In this document: piece after piece, positions 1 through 9,204 of the stretch
Position numbering within the stretch: the first letter of the stretch is position 1
Layout: each line of letters opens with the position of its first letter
Assembly: GCF_019976975.1 (NCBI RefSeq)
Contig: NZ_AP024630.1
Coordinates: 1,116,001 to 1,180,000 of the forward strand
Direction: 5' to 3'
DNA: 64,000 bases
Source of the DNA: Arthrobacter sp. NtRootA1
Lineage (GTDB): Bacteria > Actinomycetota > Actinomycetes > Actinomycetales > Micrococcaceae
The notes under the pieces: model-generated
The model's input: only the letters and a program-made list of their open reading frames with translations
The model's database searches: none
Told to the model about the DNA's origin: nothing
Made by a program: the position numbers and the translations under genes

Positions 1-103
1 GCGCCAGAATCTCCCCAATGCTTCCCATGAATAAACCCTCTCACCAGGGTCTGACATTATTAGCTCCCTCTCATTGGGGACCAGGAAACGCGGGAAATAG
101 CGG

Positions 104-601
104 CTATCTGCTGGTGACTTGCTCCCGCAGAATGTCCGCGTGGCCGCAGTGCTGTGCGAGCTCGCGCAGCATGTGCAGATACACCCAGCGGAGGGGGAGC
201 GGGCCACGTCGATTTCCGAGCACGAGCTCGTCCAGCCCTAAAGCCGAAGCAGCCAGGCGCGAAGCCTCGTACGCTTCGCGATGTGCCTGCTGAATACTTG
301 CGATCGTGTCGGTGTCCTCGAGAATAAACGACTCGTCAGGCGTGGCGGGGATGCCGATCTCGCTCCGGGACCGGCATGAGATGGCCTCATCGAACCACAC
401 CTTTTCCACGAACGTGGCGTGCTTCAGCAACCCTAAAAGCGTTGTTCGCGACGGGACCAACGAGCGCCGTGCTTGCTCTTCCGTTAACCCGTCCAGCGAC
501 TCGTAAAGTGCACGACGGTGCTCGTCAAGGAATGCATCGAACTGGGACCGGACGTCGTGGTTGATGACATCTTCAGCGAAGGTGGGCGGGAAGACACTCA
601 T
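104..601 (-). CDS. DinB/DUF664 family protein
   Basis: A 165-residue protein with the four-helix layout of the DinB/DUF664 family, some members of which are mycothiol- or bacillithiol-dependent transferases. The N-terminus carries a helix of the form [19 protein letters not shown], followed by [13 protein letters not shown], where the His would be the first metal ligand. The end has [20 protein letters not shown] with two further His residues, so a three-His metal site is plausible. Its ATG overlaps the stop of the upstream VOC gene by four bases, indicating translational coupling. The substrate cannot be told from sequence; a thiol-dependent detoxification role is inference from the family. 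Confidence 0.8.
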   Translation of the reverse strand: MSVFPPTFAEDVINHDVRSQFDAFLDEHRRALYESLDGLTEEQARRSLVPSRTTLLGLLKHATFVEKVWFDEAISCRSRSEIGIPATPDESFILEDTDTIASIQQAHREAYEASRLAASALGLDELVLGNRRGPLPLRWVYLHMLRELAQHCGHADILREQVTSR

Positions 602-1047
602 CCGAAAACCACCGTGCCGTCGTCGTCGATTCTCCAGCCCGGGTTGTGCGCGATCTCCCAGACGATGCCGTTCGGATCCTTGACATGGCCGTGGAATATG
701 CCCCCGAAAGCACTAGCCTGGGCGGGCTTCACCACGGTTGCCCCGGCAGATACCAGTTTGTCGATGGTGCTGGACACTTCGGCCGCACTATCGACGTTAT
801 GCGAAAGCGTCACGCCGCTGACGCTGCTCGTCGAAACTGTGCTGCTGGTCGAAATATCGCTGTTGAGGTCTTGGTTGAACTTTTCAGCATCGAACAGACC
901 AAGCATCAAGCCCGGACCGACTTGGAAGAAGATGATCTCCCCGGGAACGTCCATCAGCGGATCCCAACCGAGCCCGTCCTTGTAGAACGAACGGGCTCGA
1001 TCGAGATCTGCGGTGGCAAATGTGATGAAATGCAGTCGCTGGTCCAT
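598..1047 (-). CDS. VOC (glyoxalase/bleomycin-resistance fold) protein
   Basis: A 149-residue single vicinal-oxygen-chelate protein. It opens with [21 protein letters not shown], the usual first beta-alpha unit with a His metal-ligand position, and ends with [18 protein letters not shown], which contains the second-half signature DPNG.WE and a Glu ligand. A low-complexity Ser/Thr stretch (around residues 64-80) interrupts the middle and may be a flexible loop. It is co-transcribed with the DinB-like gene through a four-base overlap. The family includes lyases, dioxygenases and antibiotic-binding proteins; nothing here selects one. The function is therefore left general. Confidence 0.8.
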   Translation of the reverse strand: MDQRLHFITFATADLDRARSFYKDGLGWDPLMDVPGEIIFFQVGPGLMLGLFDAEKFNQDLNSDISTSSTVSTSSVSGVTLSHNVDSAAEVSSTIDKLVSAGATVVKPAQASAFGGIFHGHVKDPNGIVWEIAHNPGWRIDDDGTVVFG

Positions 1048-1082
1048 ACGGACATGCTAGCGACAGGGTACGACGTCGGGCC

Positions 1083-1850
1083 TTAGCTAAGGTGCTGGCG
1101 GGCTCCGTTGAGGTGGGAAGCCGGGGTCGAGAAGAGCGCAGAGACGTGGTCGCCAAGCTCGTTGACGTGGGTGTAGCCCGGGAACTTGCGGTGCGGAGCC
1201 GCTACCTTCATGGCGTCGTCCAGCAGCGCCTTAACCACGAACACAACTGCGGCCGATGTCTGTTCCTTGGGCTCAGTCTTGTGGCCGGACTGGGCTGCCT
1301 CGAAGCCATCTGCGACACCAAGGACCCAAGCCTCGGAAGCTGCCTTAATTGCAGCGTAGCTGGCGCCGGATGCTGTGGGCTTGGCGGCAGCGACAGCCGA
1401 GACGATGGCCAAGCGCCCACGCGGCGATGCTTCCAAGTCAGAGTAGAACGCGCGCGAAGTGTTCCGGAGCGTCGTCATGATGCTGGTGTGCAGGACGTCC
1501 CAGTCCTCGTCCTTCTGGCCAACGATTCCTTCGCCGCCACGCCATCCGCCCACAAGGTGGATAAGACCATCCACAGATCCAAACTCGCTCCTGACGGAAT
1601 CTGCCAGGGCTTCGACCGATGCCGGGTCCGAAAGGTTGCAGGTGTACGGCACCACACCGTCGTGGGAGGCAGCGAGTGCTTCAAGGCGGGCAGCGTCAAG
1701 ATCGACGGCGGCTACACGGGCTCCCGCGGCAACCAGCGAGGCGACCACCGCTTGCCCCGCGGCACTGGTGGAACCCGCAACGACGACGTTGAGGGGCTGA
1801 GTGGATTCGGTGCCGGATGCCACGTCGGTGTGGTCATTCTTGATTGGCAA
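1083..1850 (-). CDS. Short-chain dehydrogenase/reductase (SDR)
   Basis: A soluble NAD(P)-dependent oxidoreductase of the classical SDR type, 255 residues from the chosen start. The cofactor-binding beta-alpha-beta is near the N-terminus (NVVVAGSTSAAGQAVVASL), with a modified glycine motif GSTSAAG. An acidic residue after the second strand (VAAVDLD) suggests NAD. The catalytic region reads SAVAAAKPTASGASYAAIKAA, giving Ser and the YxxxK pair. The start is taken as TTG at 1850 because GGAAGGA lies seven bases upstream; an upstream start at 1919 would add 23 residues without a clear ribosome site. The C-terminal third is divergent, so the substrate is unknown. Confidence 0.75.
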   Translation of the reverse strand: MPIKNDHTDVASGTESTQPLNVVVAGSTSAAGQAVVASLVAAGARVAAVDLDAARLEALAASHDGVVPYTCNLSDPASVEALADSVRSEFGSVDGLIHLVGGWRGGEGIVGQKDEDWDVLHTSIMTTLRNTSRAFYSDLEASPRGRLAIVSAVAAAKPTASGASYAAIKAASEAWVLGVADGFEAAQSGHKTEPKEQTSAAVVFVVKALLDDAMKVAAPHRKFPGYTHVNELGDHVSALFSTPASHLNGARQHLS

Positions 1851-1919
1851 TGTGTGTCCTTCCAAAGGGAAAAGCTGGTCAGGAAGGAGCCTATCGAGTG
1901 ATACAGGTTGGCTTATCAA

Positions 1920-2138
1920 TAAACGGGTTGAGCGTAAGAATCTCGCATGCTCACGCGCCGCTGACTCAACCTAAGCCCACGGACGAGGTGGGCCTGGAAG
2001 TGGGAGGATGAACCTGTGGAACCCCTCTTCGACTTCCTTGGCAGTTACTCGTTGCTGCGCTCGAAGGCAGAATCGCTGGAATGCTCGGCGCGCGACAAGA
2101 TCCTGACACAGACGCACGGATCGCTTGATGCTCAGGGT
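1920..2138. other. Intergenic stretch without a recognised gene
   Basis: Between the SDR start and the 98-bp repeat there is no open frame with a credible start or family signature on either strand. It would hold the SDR promoter on the minus strand; no clear -10/-35 pair stands out. Confidence 0.4.
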
Positions 2139-2236
2139 GTGGCTTCCCGACCTTCTTTGAATCCAAGAGGGCCACTGTGCAACCCAAATAGGCTGCAGAA
2201 GGACTGAGCTGGGCTCAAACAAGGTCAGGAAGCCAC
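2139..2236. repeat. 98-bp dispersed repeat with inverted ends, copy 1
   Basis: The element starts GTGGCTTCC and ends GGAAGCCAC, so its ends pair perfectly over nine bases; the next bases (GACCTT and AAGGTC) continue the stem after one mismatch. The centre contains CAACCCAAATAGGCT. A second copy of identical length lies at 9205-9302 and a diverged one at 20796-20892. This copy overlaps the last ten coding bases and stop of the GNAT gene. Confidence 0.8.
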
Positions 2237-2743
2237 GGCGTTCAGCTCAATCCCCATCACTGTCCGAACGATCGAGCCGCCGAGGTCGTCTTCTAAATGG
2301 GTCATCCCGATGTGTTCGGCCACTCGCCGCGAGGCGATGTTGTCGGGATGGATGATGGCCACTAGACGTTCCACCCGAGCCTCGTCCCGTGCAAAATCAA
2401 CGCAGGCTTGGGCAGCTTCCTTGGCGTAGCCTCGTCCCTGGAGTTCCGATCGAACGTGGTAGCCGACTTCCAGCTCGCGGCGCCCATTTACTGTTTGCCA
2501 GGTCAACCCGCAGTCGCCCACGAAACCGCCGTCGTGCGTTTCCAGAATCCACAGCCCGTACCCGTCGCGGGTGTAGTTGGCTTCGTTCCACGCGATCCAA
2601 GCCGCAGCTTCTTCCCGTGACTTCGGAGTGGGGTAGTACGCCATGACGTGAGGATCGCCGAGCATGTCGGCCATAGCGTCAAGATCAGTCGGCGTCATCT
2701 CTCGGAACCGGAGTCTGGCCGTGGAAAGTGGGAGCACATTCAC
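2225..2743 (-). CDS. GNAT family N-acetyltransferase (RimJ/RimL-like)
   Basis: A 172-residue acetyltransferase of the Acetyltransf_3 group. It begins LSTARLRFREMTPTDLDAM, typical of RimJ/RimL relatives, and has the acetyl-CoA pyrophosphate loop as ELQGRGYAKEAAQACVDFA (Q/RxxGxA). The strand before it is ELEVGYHVRSE, and IHPDNIASRRVAEHIGM is the usual C-terminal helix. The start is GTG at 2743. The acceptor is unknown; relatives modify ribosomal proteins, small molecules or antibiotics. Its 3' end is overlapped by one copy of the 98-bp repeat, which may act in its mRNA. Confidence 0.85.
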   Translation of the reverse strand: MNVLPLSTARLRFREMTPTDLDAMADMLGDPHVMAYYPTPKSREEAAAWIAWNEANYTRDGYGLWILETHDGGFVGDCGLTWQTVNGRRELEVGYHVRSELQGRGYAKEAAQACVDFARDEARVERLVAIIHPDNIASRRVAEHIGMTHLEDDLGGSIVRTVMGIELNAVAS

Positions 2744-2759
2744 AGCCTACAGACGGCAA

Positions 2760-5105
2760 TTAGGCCAATACCCGCACCTCCACCGGCGTCAGCATCTCCC
2801 GTTCAAACCCAACAACGCGCCGCGGCCCATGCAGGATCACCTCATGGGTTTGGACATCACAGGTACTGGACGTGGAGATATGCAGCTTTACTAAGCCAGG
2901 CGTCACCACACGGGCAAGGTCCAGCCCAGTGAAGGATGTCCGGTCGGCGTGGACAAGAAAATCCACGACGCCGGACGCGCCGGCTTCCAGCTCTACCCGG
3001 GCGTAACCGATGAGCTCGCGGACGGGACGAACAACCTCGCCCACCGGGTCCTCCAAGTACAGCTGCACTACCTCGGCGCCAGCGCGGGCACCGGTATTCG
3101 TCACCGTACAACTGATGGTGACCGATTCCGCCGTCGTTATCGCGGGAGCGCTGCACTGGTGGTTTGAGAGCTCGAAGCTCGTATAGGACAAACCGTGCCC
3201 GAAGCCGAACAGCGGAGATGGGTCCAGCGCACTGACTTCGGTAGGTCCGGACAACCGAGAGTGAAAGTAGGTTCCTGGTTGCCCGCCGGGGGAGCAGGGT
3301 ACAGAAACGGGAAGCTTTCCGGAGGGATTGACGACGCCGGTCAGCACGTCCCAGATTGCCTCGCCGCCCTCTTCGCCTGGGAAGAAGCCTTGCACCATCG
3401 CATCGGCGCGTTCCACGAAGTCGCCAAGTGCATACGGCCGGCCACTGAGTACCACCACCACGGAACGAGTCCCGGATTCGGCGCAGGCGCTGAGGACCCG
3501 ATCCAGCATGTGGTGCTGGTCCCCGGGGAGGCGGAGATCGGCGGCGTCGTTTCCTTCACCTGACGTGCCCCGGCCGAATAGCCCGGCGTTGTCGCCAACC
3601 ACCACGACGCAGGTATCAACGGAGGCGGCGACCTCGCAGGCTGCGGAAATCTCAGCCTCAGTGGCTGACTCACAATTCCCTGTCACGGAACTCACCACGG
3701 AGTGGAAGCGCGAGGAAGCGACACCAGCAACTGTAGGCACGGAAATGCCCATCGGTACGTCCGGATGGGAAGCCCCCACGTGGGCATCAAAGGAGTAGCA
3801 GCCCAGCATGGCAAAGGGGTCGTCAGCCAACGGTCCAACAATGCCGAGCGTTTCCGAACCGGAAAGTGGCAAGGCCGGCGAACCCGCAAATGGTCGGTTG
3901 CTCAGCAGCACCAGCGACTGTGCAGCGAGTTCACGGGCCAACGCCCGGTCCTCGGCAGGATCCAGTTCAATTGCGCCGGAAAGGGCAGTGGGCGCTGCCG
4001 AGAAGTCCGGCGACAAAAGACCCAGCTCGGCCTTCTGGGTAAGAACTCGTCGAAGCGCCAAGTCAACAACCGATTCGTCCACGGCACCCTCGCGAACGCG
4101 TGCGGCCAGCGGCTCGCCAAAGCAATTGACGGTGGGAAGTTCAACGTCGACGCCGGCCCGCAGCGCCAGCGCCGCGGCGTCACCGGAATCGGCCGCCACA
4201 CCGTGCGTGACGTCAAGGAACGCGATCCCAAAGTAGTCGGCCACCACCGTGCCGGCAAAACCCCACTCCTCACGCAGCAGCCCAGTGAGGAGGGCGTGGT
4301 TTGCGGCGGCAGGTACGCCGTCGACGTCGGTATATGCGTGCATCACCGAACGGGCCCCGCCGTGGCGGATCGCCATTTCAAACGGCGGCAGCATAACGTC
4401 GGCGAGTTCGCGCGGGCCCATCGAGACGGGGGCGTGGTTGCGGCCTGCCTGCGACGCCGAGTAGCCCACGAAGTGCTTGAGTGTGGCCACAATACCGGTG
4501 GATTCGAGCCCCTGGACGTAACTGGTCGCGATCGTGCCCACCAGGTAGGGGTCCTCGCCGATGGTCTCCTCAACGCGGCCCCACCGGAAATCGCGGACGA
4601 CGTCGAGCACGGGTGCAAGGCCTTGATGGATGCCCAGGCTTCGCATCGATGAGCCAATCCTGACTGCCATTTCACGGACCAAAGTTGGGTTGAACGTGGC
4701 ACCCCACGCCAGTGGGACCGGGAAAGCTGTTGCCTTCCACGCAGCCAAACCGGCCAGGCATTCCTCATGCACCTGCGCAGGGATGCCGAATCGGGAGGCT
4801 GACATGATCTGTTCCTGTGCGGCGGCAAGTCGCCGGGCGCCTTCGGATGGGTCCACTGGAACGGTGCCGTACATGCGCGTGATCTGGCCCAGCCCGTGGG
4901 AGATGACATCGTCCCAGGAACGCGTATCGCCTGCCATCTGGCTCTGCAGGGGTGCCACGGAATCGCCGTCGCTGGATGCGTTGACCCAAACGCCTACCAG
5001 TTGGGCGAGCTTTTCTTCCAAGGTCATTTCGCTGATGAGGTGTTCCACGACGTCCGGACCGGGGACGCGGGCAAGTGCTTGCTGTTCAGCGGCGCCGCTG
5101 CTCAC
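2760..5105 (-). CDS. Glycoside hydrolase family 3 beta-glycosidase
   Basis: A 781-residue GH3 enzyme without a signal peptide, so probably cytoplasmic, hydrolysing beta-linked oligosaccharides with retention. The N-terminal TIM barrel shows GEDPYLVG (183-190), the substrate-binding Lys-His pair in TLKHFVG (K210-H211) and VVADYFGI with the expected nucleophile D290. The alpha/beta sandwich follows, then a C-terminal fibronectin-III-like domain (FGFGHGLSYTSFE onward). The length matches family members such as BglX and xylosidases; which sugar is cut is not decidable. The start is GTG at 5105, with AAGGAG eight bases upstream. It is divergent from the Gfo/Idh operon, which suggests shared control and a common glycoside pathway. 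Confidence 0.92.
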   Translation of the reverse strand: MSSGAAEQQALARVPGPDVVEHLISEMTLEEKLAQLVGVWVNASSDGDSVAPLQSQMAGDTRSWDDVISHGLGQITRMYGTVPVDPSEGARRLAAAQEQIMSASRFGIPAQVHEECLAGLAAWKATAFPVPLAWGATFNPTLVREMAVRIGSSMRSLGIHQGLAPVLDVVRDFRWGRVEETIGEDPYLVGTIATSYVQGLESTGIVATLKHFVGYSASQAGRNHAPVSMGPRELADVMLPPFEMAIRHGGARSVMHAYTDVDGVPAAANHALLTGLLREEWGFAGTVVADYFGIAFLDVTHGVAADSGDAAALALRAGVDVELPTVNCFGEPLAARVREGAVDESVVDLALRRVLTQKAELGLLSPDFSAAPTALSGAIELDPAEDRALARELAAQSLVLLSNRPFAGSPALPLSGSETLGIVGPLADDPFAMLGCYSFDAHVGASHPDVPMGISVPTVAGVASSRFHSVVSSVTGNCESATEAEISAACEVAASVDTCVVVVGDNAGLFGRGTSGEGNDAADLRLPGDQHHMLDRVLSACAESGTRSVVVVLSGRPYALGDFVERADAMVQGFFPGEEGGEAIWDVLTGVVNPSGKLPVSVPCSPGGQPGTYFHSRLSGPTEVSALDPSPLFGFGHGLSYTSFELSNHQCSAPAITTAESVTISCTVTNTGARAGAEVVQLYLEDPVGEVVRPVRELIGYARVELEAGASGVVDFLVHADRTSFTGLDLARVVTPGLVKLHISTSSTCDVQTHEVILHGPRRVVGFEREMLTPVEVRVLA

Positions 5106-5136
5106 AGGCTTCTCCTTGGGTTGATTGGCGATTTTT

Positions 5137-5167
5137 AGAAACTATCAGAAACTTCTGATTAGTTTCT
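5137..5167. promoter_or_regulatory. Large imperfect palindrome in divergent promoter (operator candidate)
   Basis: The arms AGAAACTATCAGAA and TTCTGATTAGTTTCT are reverse complements except for one inserted base. A related half-site ATCAGAAACTTTCGG lies at 5254-5268. Both sit between the GH3 gene and the Gfo/Idh operon. The LacI regulator encoded at the end of that operon is the natural candidate to bind here; this is inference. Confidence 0.55.
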
Positions 5168-5305
5168 AGGGTGGAAATGTGTTGATTTACGAGCAGATTC
5201 TTCATAGCGTTGACGAAGTGCGGTGCGCAAGCGGGTAGTTTGCACCACAACAGATCAGAAACTTTCGGACATTATCCAAGCCAAAAACTATGGGAGAACC
5301 CTCAT

Positions 5306-6412
5306 ATGCAGACGTACAGAGTGGCCATCGTGGGAACGGGTGGGATCGCGGCTGTGCACGCATCCAACCTGGCCCGCACCGATAACAGGGCAGAGCTGGT
5401 GGCTGCATGCGACGTCGACGACGCGCGGCTGCAGGCTTTTGCCAATGAACATGGAATCGCTGGCCGATACCAAAGCCTCACGGACCTGCTCGCCGAAGCC
5501 AAACCGGACATCGTGCACCTTTGCACTCCGCCGATGATGCACATCGATCAAGCCATCGAATGCCTCGAAGCAGGTGTGCATGTCCTGTCCGAGAAGCCGC
5601 CAGCCCTCAGCCTTGCGGACTTCGACCGCCTCAACAACGCCGAAGCCCAAGGCGGCGCGCAGTTCTCCTGCGTATTCCAACACCGCTTTGGTGATGCCTC
5701 GGCCGCAGCACGTGCCTTGATCGGCGGAAACGCCTTCGGACGTCCGCTCGTTGCCCGCTGCGATACCCTCTGGTACCGGCCGGATGAGTATTTCGACCTG
5801 CCATGGCGCGGCACCTGGAAGGCCGAAGGCGGCGGTCCGACCATGGGCCACGGCATCCATCAGTTCGATCTCCTCCTGCACCTGCTTGGCCCGTGGGAAG
5901 AAGTCACCGCCATGGCCTCGCGCCAGGCCCGGGCAACGTCCACCGAGGACCTCTCGGCTGCCTTGGTTCGCTTCGAAAATGGCGCTGCTGCAACGGTCAT
6001 CAACTCCCTGCTCTCGCCCCGGGAAACCTCGGATATCCGCGTCGACTGCGAGTTCGCCACCATCGAGCTCAGTCACCTGTACGGCTACGGCACCAAGGAC
6101 TGGACCATCACTGCGGCACCCGGCCATGAGGACCAAGTGACGGCTGCTTGGACTGCCGAACCTTTGGAACGAGGCAGCGGCCACTCGGCACAATTCCTGG
6201 CCATGTATGACGCGCTCGACGCCGGACTCCCGCTTCCAGCGGGCGCGGACTCAGCGAGGCAGACACTTGAGTTCGCTGCCGCAATTTACGCCTCCGCGTT
6301 CACCGGAAAGCCGGTGCGGCGCGGGGAGATCGTTCCCGGCCACGCTTTCTACGCAGGCATGGATGGAGAGGGCCGCGGCAGCCGCGTCCTGGCCTCCACG
6401 GCCCGCTCCTGA
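5306..6412 (+). CDS. Gfo/Idh/MocA family NAD(P)-dependent oxidoreductase
   Basis: A 368-residue dehydrogenase acting on a sugar, inositol or similar polyol. The Rossmann motif VGTGGIAAVH is at residues 9-18, and the conserved Lys is in SEKPPA (K97). The second domain has GHGIHQFDLLLHLLG, the usual catalytic His region, near residue 180. ATG at 5306 was chosen because GGGAGAA lies seven bases upstream; an earlier in-frame TTG at 5210 has no such site. It heads an operon with the PmoA-like, cupin and LacI genes, 26 bases before the next start. The context implies catabolism of the product of the divergent glycosidase. Confidence 0.9.
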   Translation: MQTYRVAIVGTGGIAAVHASNLARTDNRAELVAACDVDDARLQAFANEHGIAGRYQSLTDLLAEAKPDIVHLCTPPMMHIDQAIECLEAGVHVLSEKPPALSLADFDRLNNAEAQGGAQFSCVFQHRFGDASAAARALIGGNAFGRPLVARCDTLWYRPDEYFDLPWRGTWKAEGGGPTMGHGIHQFDLLLHLLGPWEEVTAMASRQARATSTEDLSAALVRFENGAAATVINSLLSPRETSDIRVDCEFATIELSHLYGYGTKDWTITAAPGHEDQVTAAWTAEPLERGSGHSAQFLAMYDALDAGLPLPAGADSARQTLEFAAAIYASAFTGKPVRRGEIVPGHAFYAGMDGEGRGSRVLASTARS

Positions 6413-6438
6413 ACCCGCACCGAATCAACGGAGAACCC

Positions 6439-7401
6439 ATGACCACCTCAGCCCAGACCGCCCAGACCGCCACCCTCAGTTATGCCGACGACGGCCGTTC
6501 CCTGACATTCACGGCAGCCGGCCAGGACATTGCGAGCTATACATACCGTCCCACTGACGATCAATATGAAAGCCCGCGTCCCTACTTCCATCCCCTCACC
6601 ACTTTGGACGGCGATGAGGTCACCATCTCCCGTCCGTGGGACCACGTCTGGCACAAGGGACTCTCTTGGGCGTTGCCGAATGTGGGCGAGCACAACTTCT
6701 GGGGTGGTGCGACTTACACCCGCGAGACCGGCTACGCGAACCTGGACAACAACGGGGCCATGAACCATGAAGCCTTCAGTTACATCGAGGAATCGGCGTC
6801 TACGATTACCGCCGCTGAGGATTTGCTCTGGACTTCACAGCCAACAGAACCGGGCCAACAAGGCACGCCACTCATCCGGGAGCAGCGCCGCTTCGCCATC
6901 CAATTGCTGCCATCCGGAAACTCGTGGGCGCTCCTATTCGAAACGGAGATGACCAATGTCTCCGGTGCCGAGATTGGTATCGGAAGCCCCACCACGGAAG
7001 GCAGGGACAACGCAGGGTACGGCGGTCTGTTCTGGCGCGGTCCGAGGTCCTTCGCAGGCGGGGAGTTCCGCTCTGAAGCCGGCACCGGAGCCGACGAGTT
7101 CATGGGCACGCGATCACCATGGATCGCGTTCACCGGCCAACACGACGTCACCTGCCGGAAGTCAACCGTCATGTTCGTGGAGGACCAATCCAACGCGGGT
7201 GCGCCCAACCAATGGTTCGCCCGCTCATCGATGTTCGCTTGCCTGGGTTCGGCTCCGTTCTTCAGCGAAGTAGTCCCGCTAAAGGTCGGCGAACCGCTCA
7301 AGTACAGGTACGCCGTCGTGATCTCCGACGGCGATATCGATGCAGACTCGGCCAGTGCGCTCGCCGGCGCAGCTCGCGACGCACTGGATGGTTGGGCCTA
7401 G
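6439..7401 (+). CDS. PmoA family (DUF6807) protein
   Basis: A 320-residue beta-rich protein of the PmoA/DUF6807 family, found beside Gfo/Idh dehydrogenases and LacI regulators in sugar-utilisation loci. The family-like core is PYFHPLTTLDGDEVT, then RPWDHVWHKGLSWALPNVG and HNFWGG. The several His and Asp residues there could form a ligand or metal site. It carries no signal peptide or membrane span, so it is expected in the cytoplasm. The name derives from similarity to a methane-monooxygenase-associated annotation and should not be read as an oxygenase activity. The biochemical role is unestablished. Confidence 0.8.
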   Translation: MTTSAQTAQTATLSYADDGRSLTFTAAGQDIASYTYRPTDDQYESPRPYFHPLTTLDGDEVTISRPWDHVWHKGLSWALPNVGEHNFWGGATYTRETGYANLDNNGAMNHEAFSYIEESASTITAAEDLLWTSQPTEPGQQGTPLIREQRRFAIQLLPSGNSWALLFETEMTNVSGAEIGIGSPTTEGRDNAGYGGLFWRGPRSFAGGEFRSEAGTGADEFMGTRSPWIAFTGQHDVTCRKSTVMFVEDQSNAGAPNQWFARSSMFACLGSAPFFSEVVPLKVGEPLKYRYAVVISDGDIDADSASALAGAARDALDGWA

Positions 7402-8147
7402 TGTGCACGTCATTTCCCGGCGCGACTGCAGTGTCAGAAGTGAGCATCTACAACTGGCCAAGTCAGGACGGCATGGCCGGCGGATCCCCTCACGTGCACA
7501 CGGCGTCGACGGAGGCATACGTAATCGTGGAAGGAACCGGCCGTCTGGAAACCCTGGATTCGCGCGGCTTCACTGTTACGCCGCTGACGCCAGGCGTGGT
7601 GGTCTGGTTCACGCCCGGAACTGTGCACCGTGCCATCAACGATTCCGGGAACCTCAGAGTGCTCATTGTCATGCAGAATGCCGGGTTGCCTGAGAGCGGC
7701 GATGCGGTGATGACGTTCCCGCCAGAGCATTTAGTGGACGTCGACGCGTACTCGCGCGCCGCTTCGCTTCCGTCAAGGGACGCTGACGGCGGTGATGCGG
7801 CTGCCGAGGCGGCTGCGCGTCGTCGTCGTGACCTGGCTTTGGAGGGCTATCTGGAGTTGAAGCATGGTGTCATCACATCCGGAGTTTCCGCACTGGCCGG
7901 GTTTCATGCCGCGGCTGTTCGATTGGTGAGTGGCAGGGCCGGAACGTGGCGCGGCTATGTGGACGATGGAGCGGCGCGTCAGGCCGGGCTTACCAAGGAC
8001 AATCTGGACTCTATCGAGTCCATGGAAAGTTTCTACTTGCAAGACTCGAGGACTACGATAGGCGAACGGAAAACCCGCAGGATTTACGGCATGTGCGGCC
8101 GAATCCAAGCCTGGGAACTTTCCGAAACTATTGCTGCGGGGAGGTGA
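7401..8147 (+). CDS. Cupin domain protein
   Basis: A roughly 248-residue protein whose first 100 residues form a cupin barrel. The first motif is SPHVHTASTEAYVIVEGTG (two His and one Glu) and the second is PGTVHRAIN with the last His, so a metal site of cupin type is likely. A helical, Ala/Arg-rich tail follows (AAEAAARRRRDLALEGYLELK) with no recognised domain. GTG at 7401 overlaps the TAG of the PmoA-like gene by one base (TAGTG), which fits coupled translation; an internal GTG at 7431 is an alternative start. Within this operon it may isomerise or bind a sugar acid. Confidence 0.75.
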   Translation: MCTSFPGATAVSEVSIYNWPSQDGMAGGSPHVHTASTEAYVIVEGTGRLETLDSRGFTVTPLTPGVVVWFTPGTVHRAINDSGNLRVLIVMQNAGLPESGDAVMTFPPEHLVDVDAYSRAASLPSRDADGGDAAAEAAARRRRDLALEGYLELKHGVITSGVSALAGFHAAAVRLVSGRAGTWRGYVDDGAARQAGLTKDNLDSIESMESFYLQDSRTTIGERKTRRIYGMCGRIQAWELSETIAAGR

Positions 8148-8171
8148 TCCCGGCCGAAAGGGGTGCGTTCC

Positions 8172-9194
8172 ATGGTGACCAAGCAGGACTCTGGGCGGGC
8201 GACGATCGGCGAGATCGCCCGGGAAGCCGGAGTGTCCGTACCCACGGTTTCCAAAGTCCTGAACGGGCATGCCCATGTCGCCGCGGCAACGCGCGCCCGG
8301 GTGGAAGAAATCATCGCCAAGCGGGACTACGCCCGTCGCCCGGCCAAAAGGAGCAAGAAGGCCGGTCTGGTGGATCTTGTGTTCCCAGGCATGGCTTCGG
8401 AATGGGCGTGCGAAATCATTGAGGGCGTTGAGCGCGTTGCCCAGGAAGCCGGATATGGCACTGTGGTCAGCAGCCTGTCCCTGGACGGATCACGGATTCG
8501 GCCGTGGCTGGCGAACCTCGCCGAGCGGAAGTCCGACGGCGTGATACTGGCGGTTTACGAACTGGACTCGAAGCAGATCCAGCGCATCAAGGCGCTCGGA
8601 ATCCCTGTGATCCTGATTGATCCCGTAGGCCAGCCAGGCCCGGACCTCACGACTGTTGGTGCTGCAAACTGGGACGGTGCCTTCTCGGCAACCCAGCACC
8701 TCTTGAAACTCGGCCACAAGCGTATTGGCATGATCGGCGGCCGCGAGGACCTTCAGTGCAGCGGAGCCCGCGAGGACGGCTATTTGGCTGCGCTCCGCCG
8801 GGCCGGTGTCGACGCGGATTCTTCGTTGATGGTGCCCGGTGATTTCTCCACGGAATCCGGCGCCCGGGGAACTGAGACTCTCCTGGCCCTGGATAACCGG
8901 CCCACAGCCATCTTCACCGGCAACGACGCCCAAGCCCTCGGTGCCTACCGTGCCGCTCGTTCTGCCGGGCTGCGGATCCCGGAAGATCTCTCGATCATCG
9001 GCTTCGACGATATCCCTGCAGCTGAATGGATCGAACCCGGCCTAACCACGGTCCGTCAGCCCGTGGTGCAGATGGCTGAGACGGCTATGCGGGCGCTACT
9101 TCGGCATCTTGAAGGCGACGAGGAGTTGCCGCAGCGGATCGAGCTCGGAACGGAGCTTGTAGTGCGGGGTTCCACTGCGTCCCCTGCAACCTAA
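8172..9194 (+). CDS. LacI family transcriptional regulator
   Basis: A 340-residue repressor. The N-terminal helix-turn-helix is TIGEIAREAGVSVPTVSKVLNG with the hinge helix region AAATRARVEEIIAKRDY. The rest is a periplasmic-binding-type effector domain ending in IPEDLSIIGFDDIPAAEW and TTVRQPVVQMAETAM, the normal LacI C-terminal signatures. AAAGGGG at 8157-8163 supports ATG 8172; a GTG at 8163 is an alternative. It closes the Gfo/Idh operon. It probably represses the operon and the divergent GH3 gene through the palindromes at 5137-5268. A sequence resembling those sites, ACTTTCCGAAACTA, lies just upstream at about 8111-8124. Confidence 0.9.
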   Translation: MVTKQDSGRATIGEIAREAGVSVPTVSKVLNGHAHVAAATRARVEEIIAKRDYARRPAKRSKKAGLVDLVFPGMASEWACEIIEGVERVAQEAGYGTVVSSLSLDGSRIRPWLANLAERKSDGVILAVYELDSKQIQRIKALGIPVILIDPVGQPGPDLTTVGAANWDGAFSATQHLLKLGHKRIGMIGGREDLQCSGAREDGYLAALRRAGVDADSSLMVPGDFSTESGARGTETLLALDNRPTAIFTGNDAQALGAYRAARSAGLRIPEDLSIIGFDDIPAAEWIEPGLTTVRQPVVQMAETAMRALLRHLEGDEELPQRIELGTELVVRGSTASPAT

Positions 9195-9204
9195 GCGCAG
9201 GGCT

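Noticed and set aside
3702..4652. Long plus-strand frame inside the GH3 gene
   Set aside because: Arg/Gly/Val-rich antisense artefact of a well-supported GH3 gene.
5288..6193. 301-codon minus-strand frame opposite the Gfo/Idh gene
   Set aside because: No ribosome site or domain; antisense to a conserved gene.
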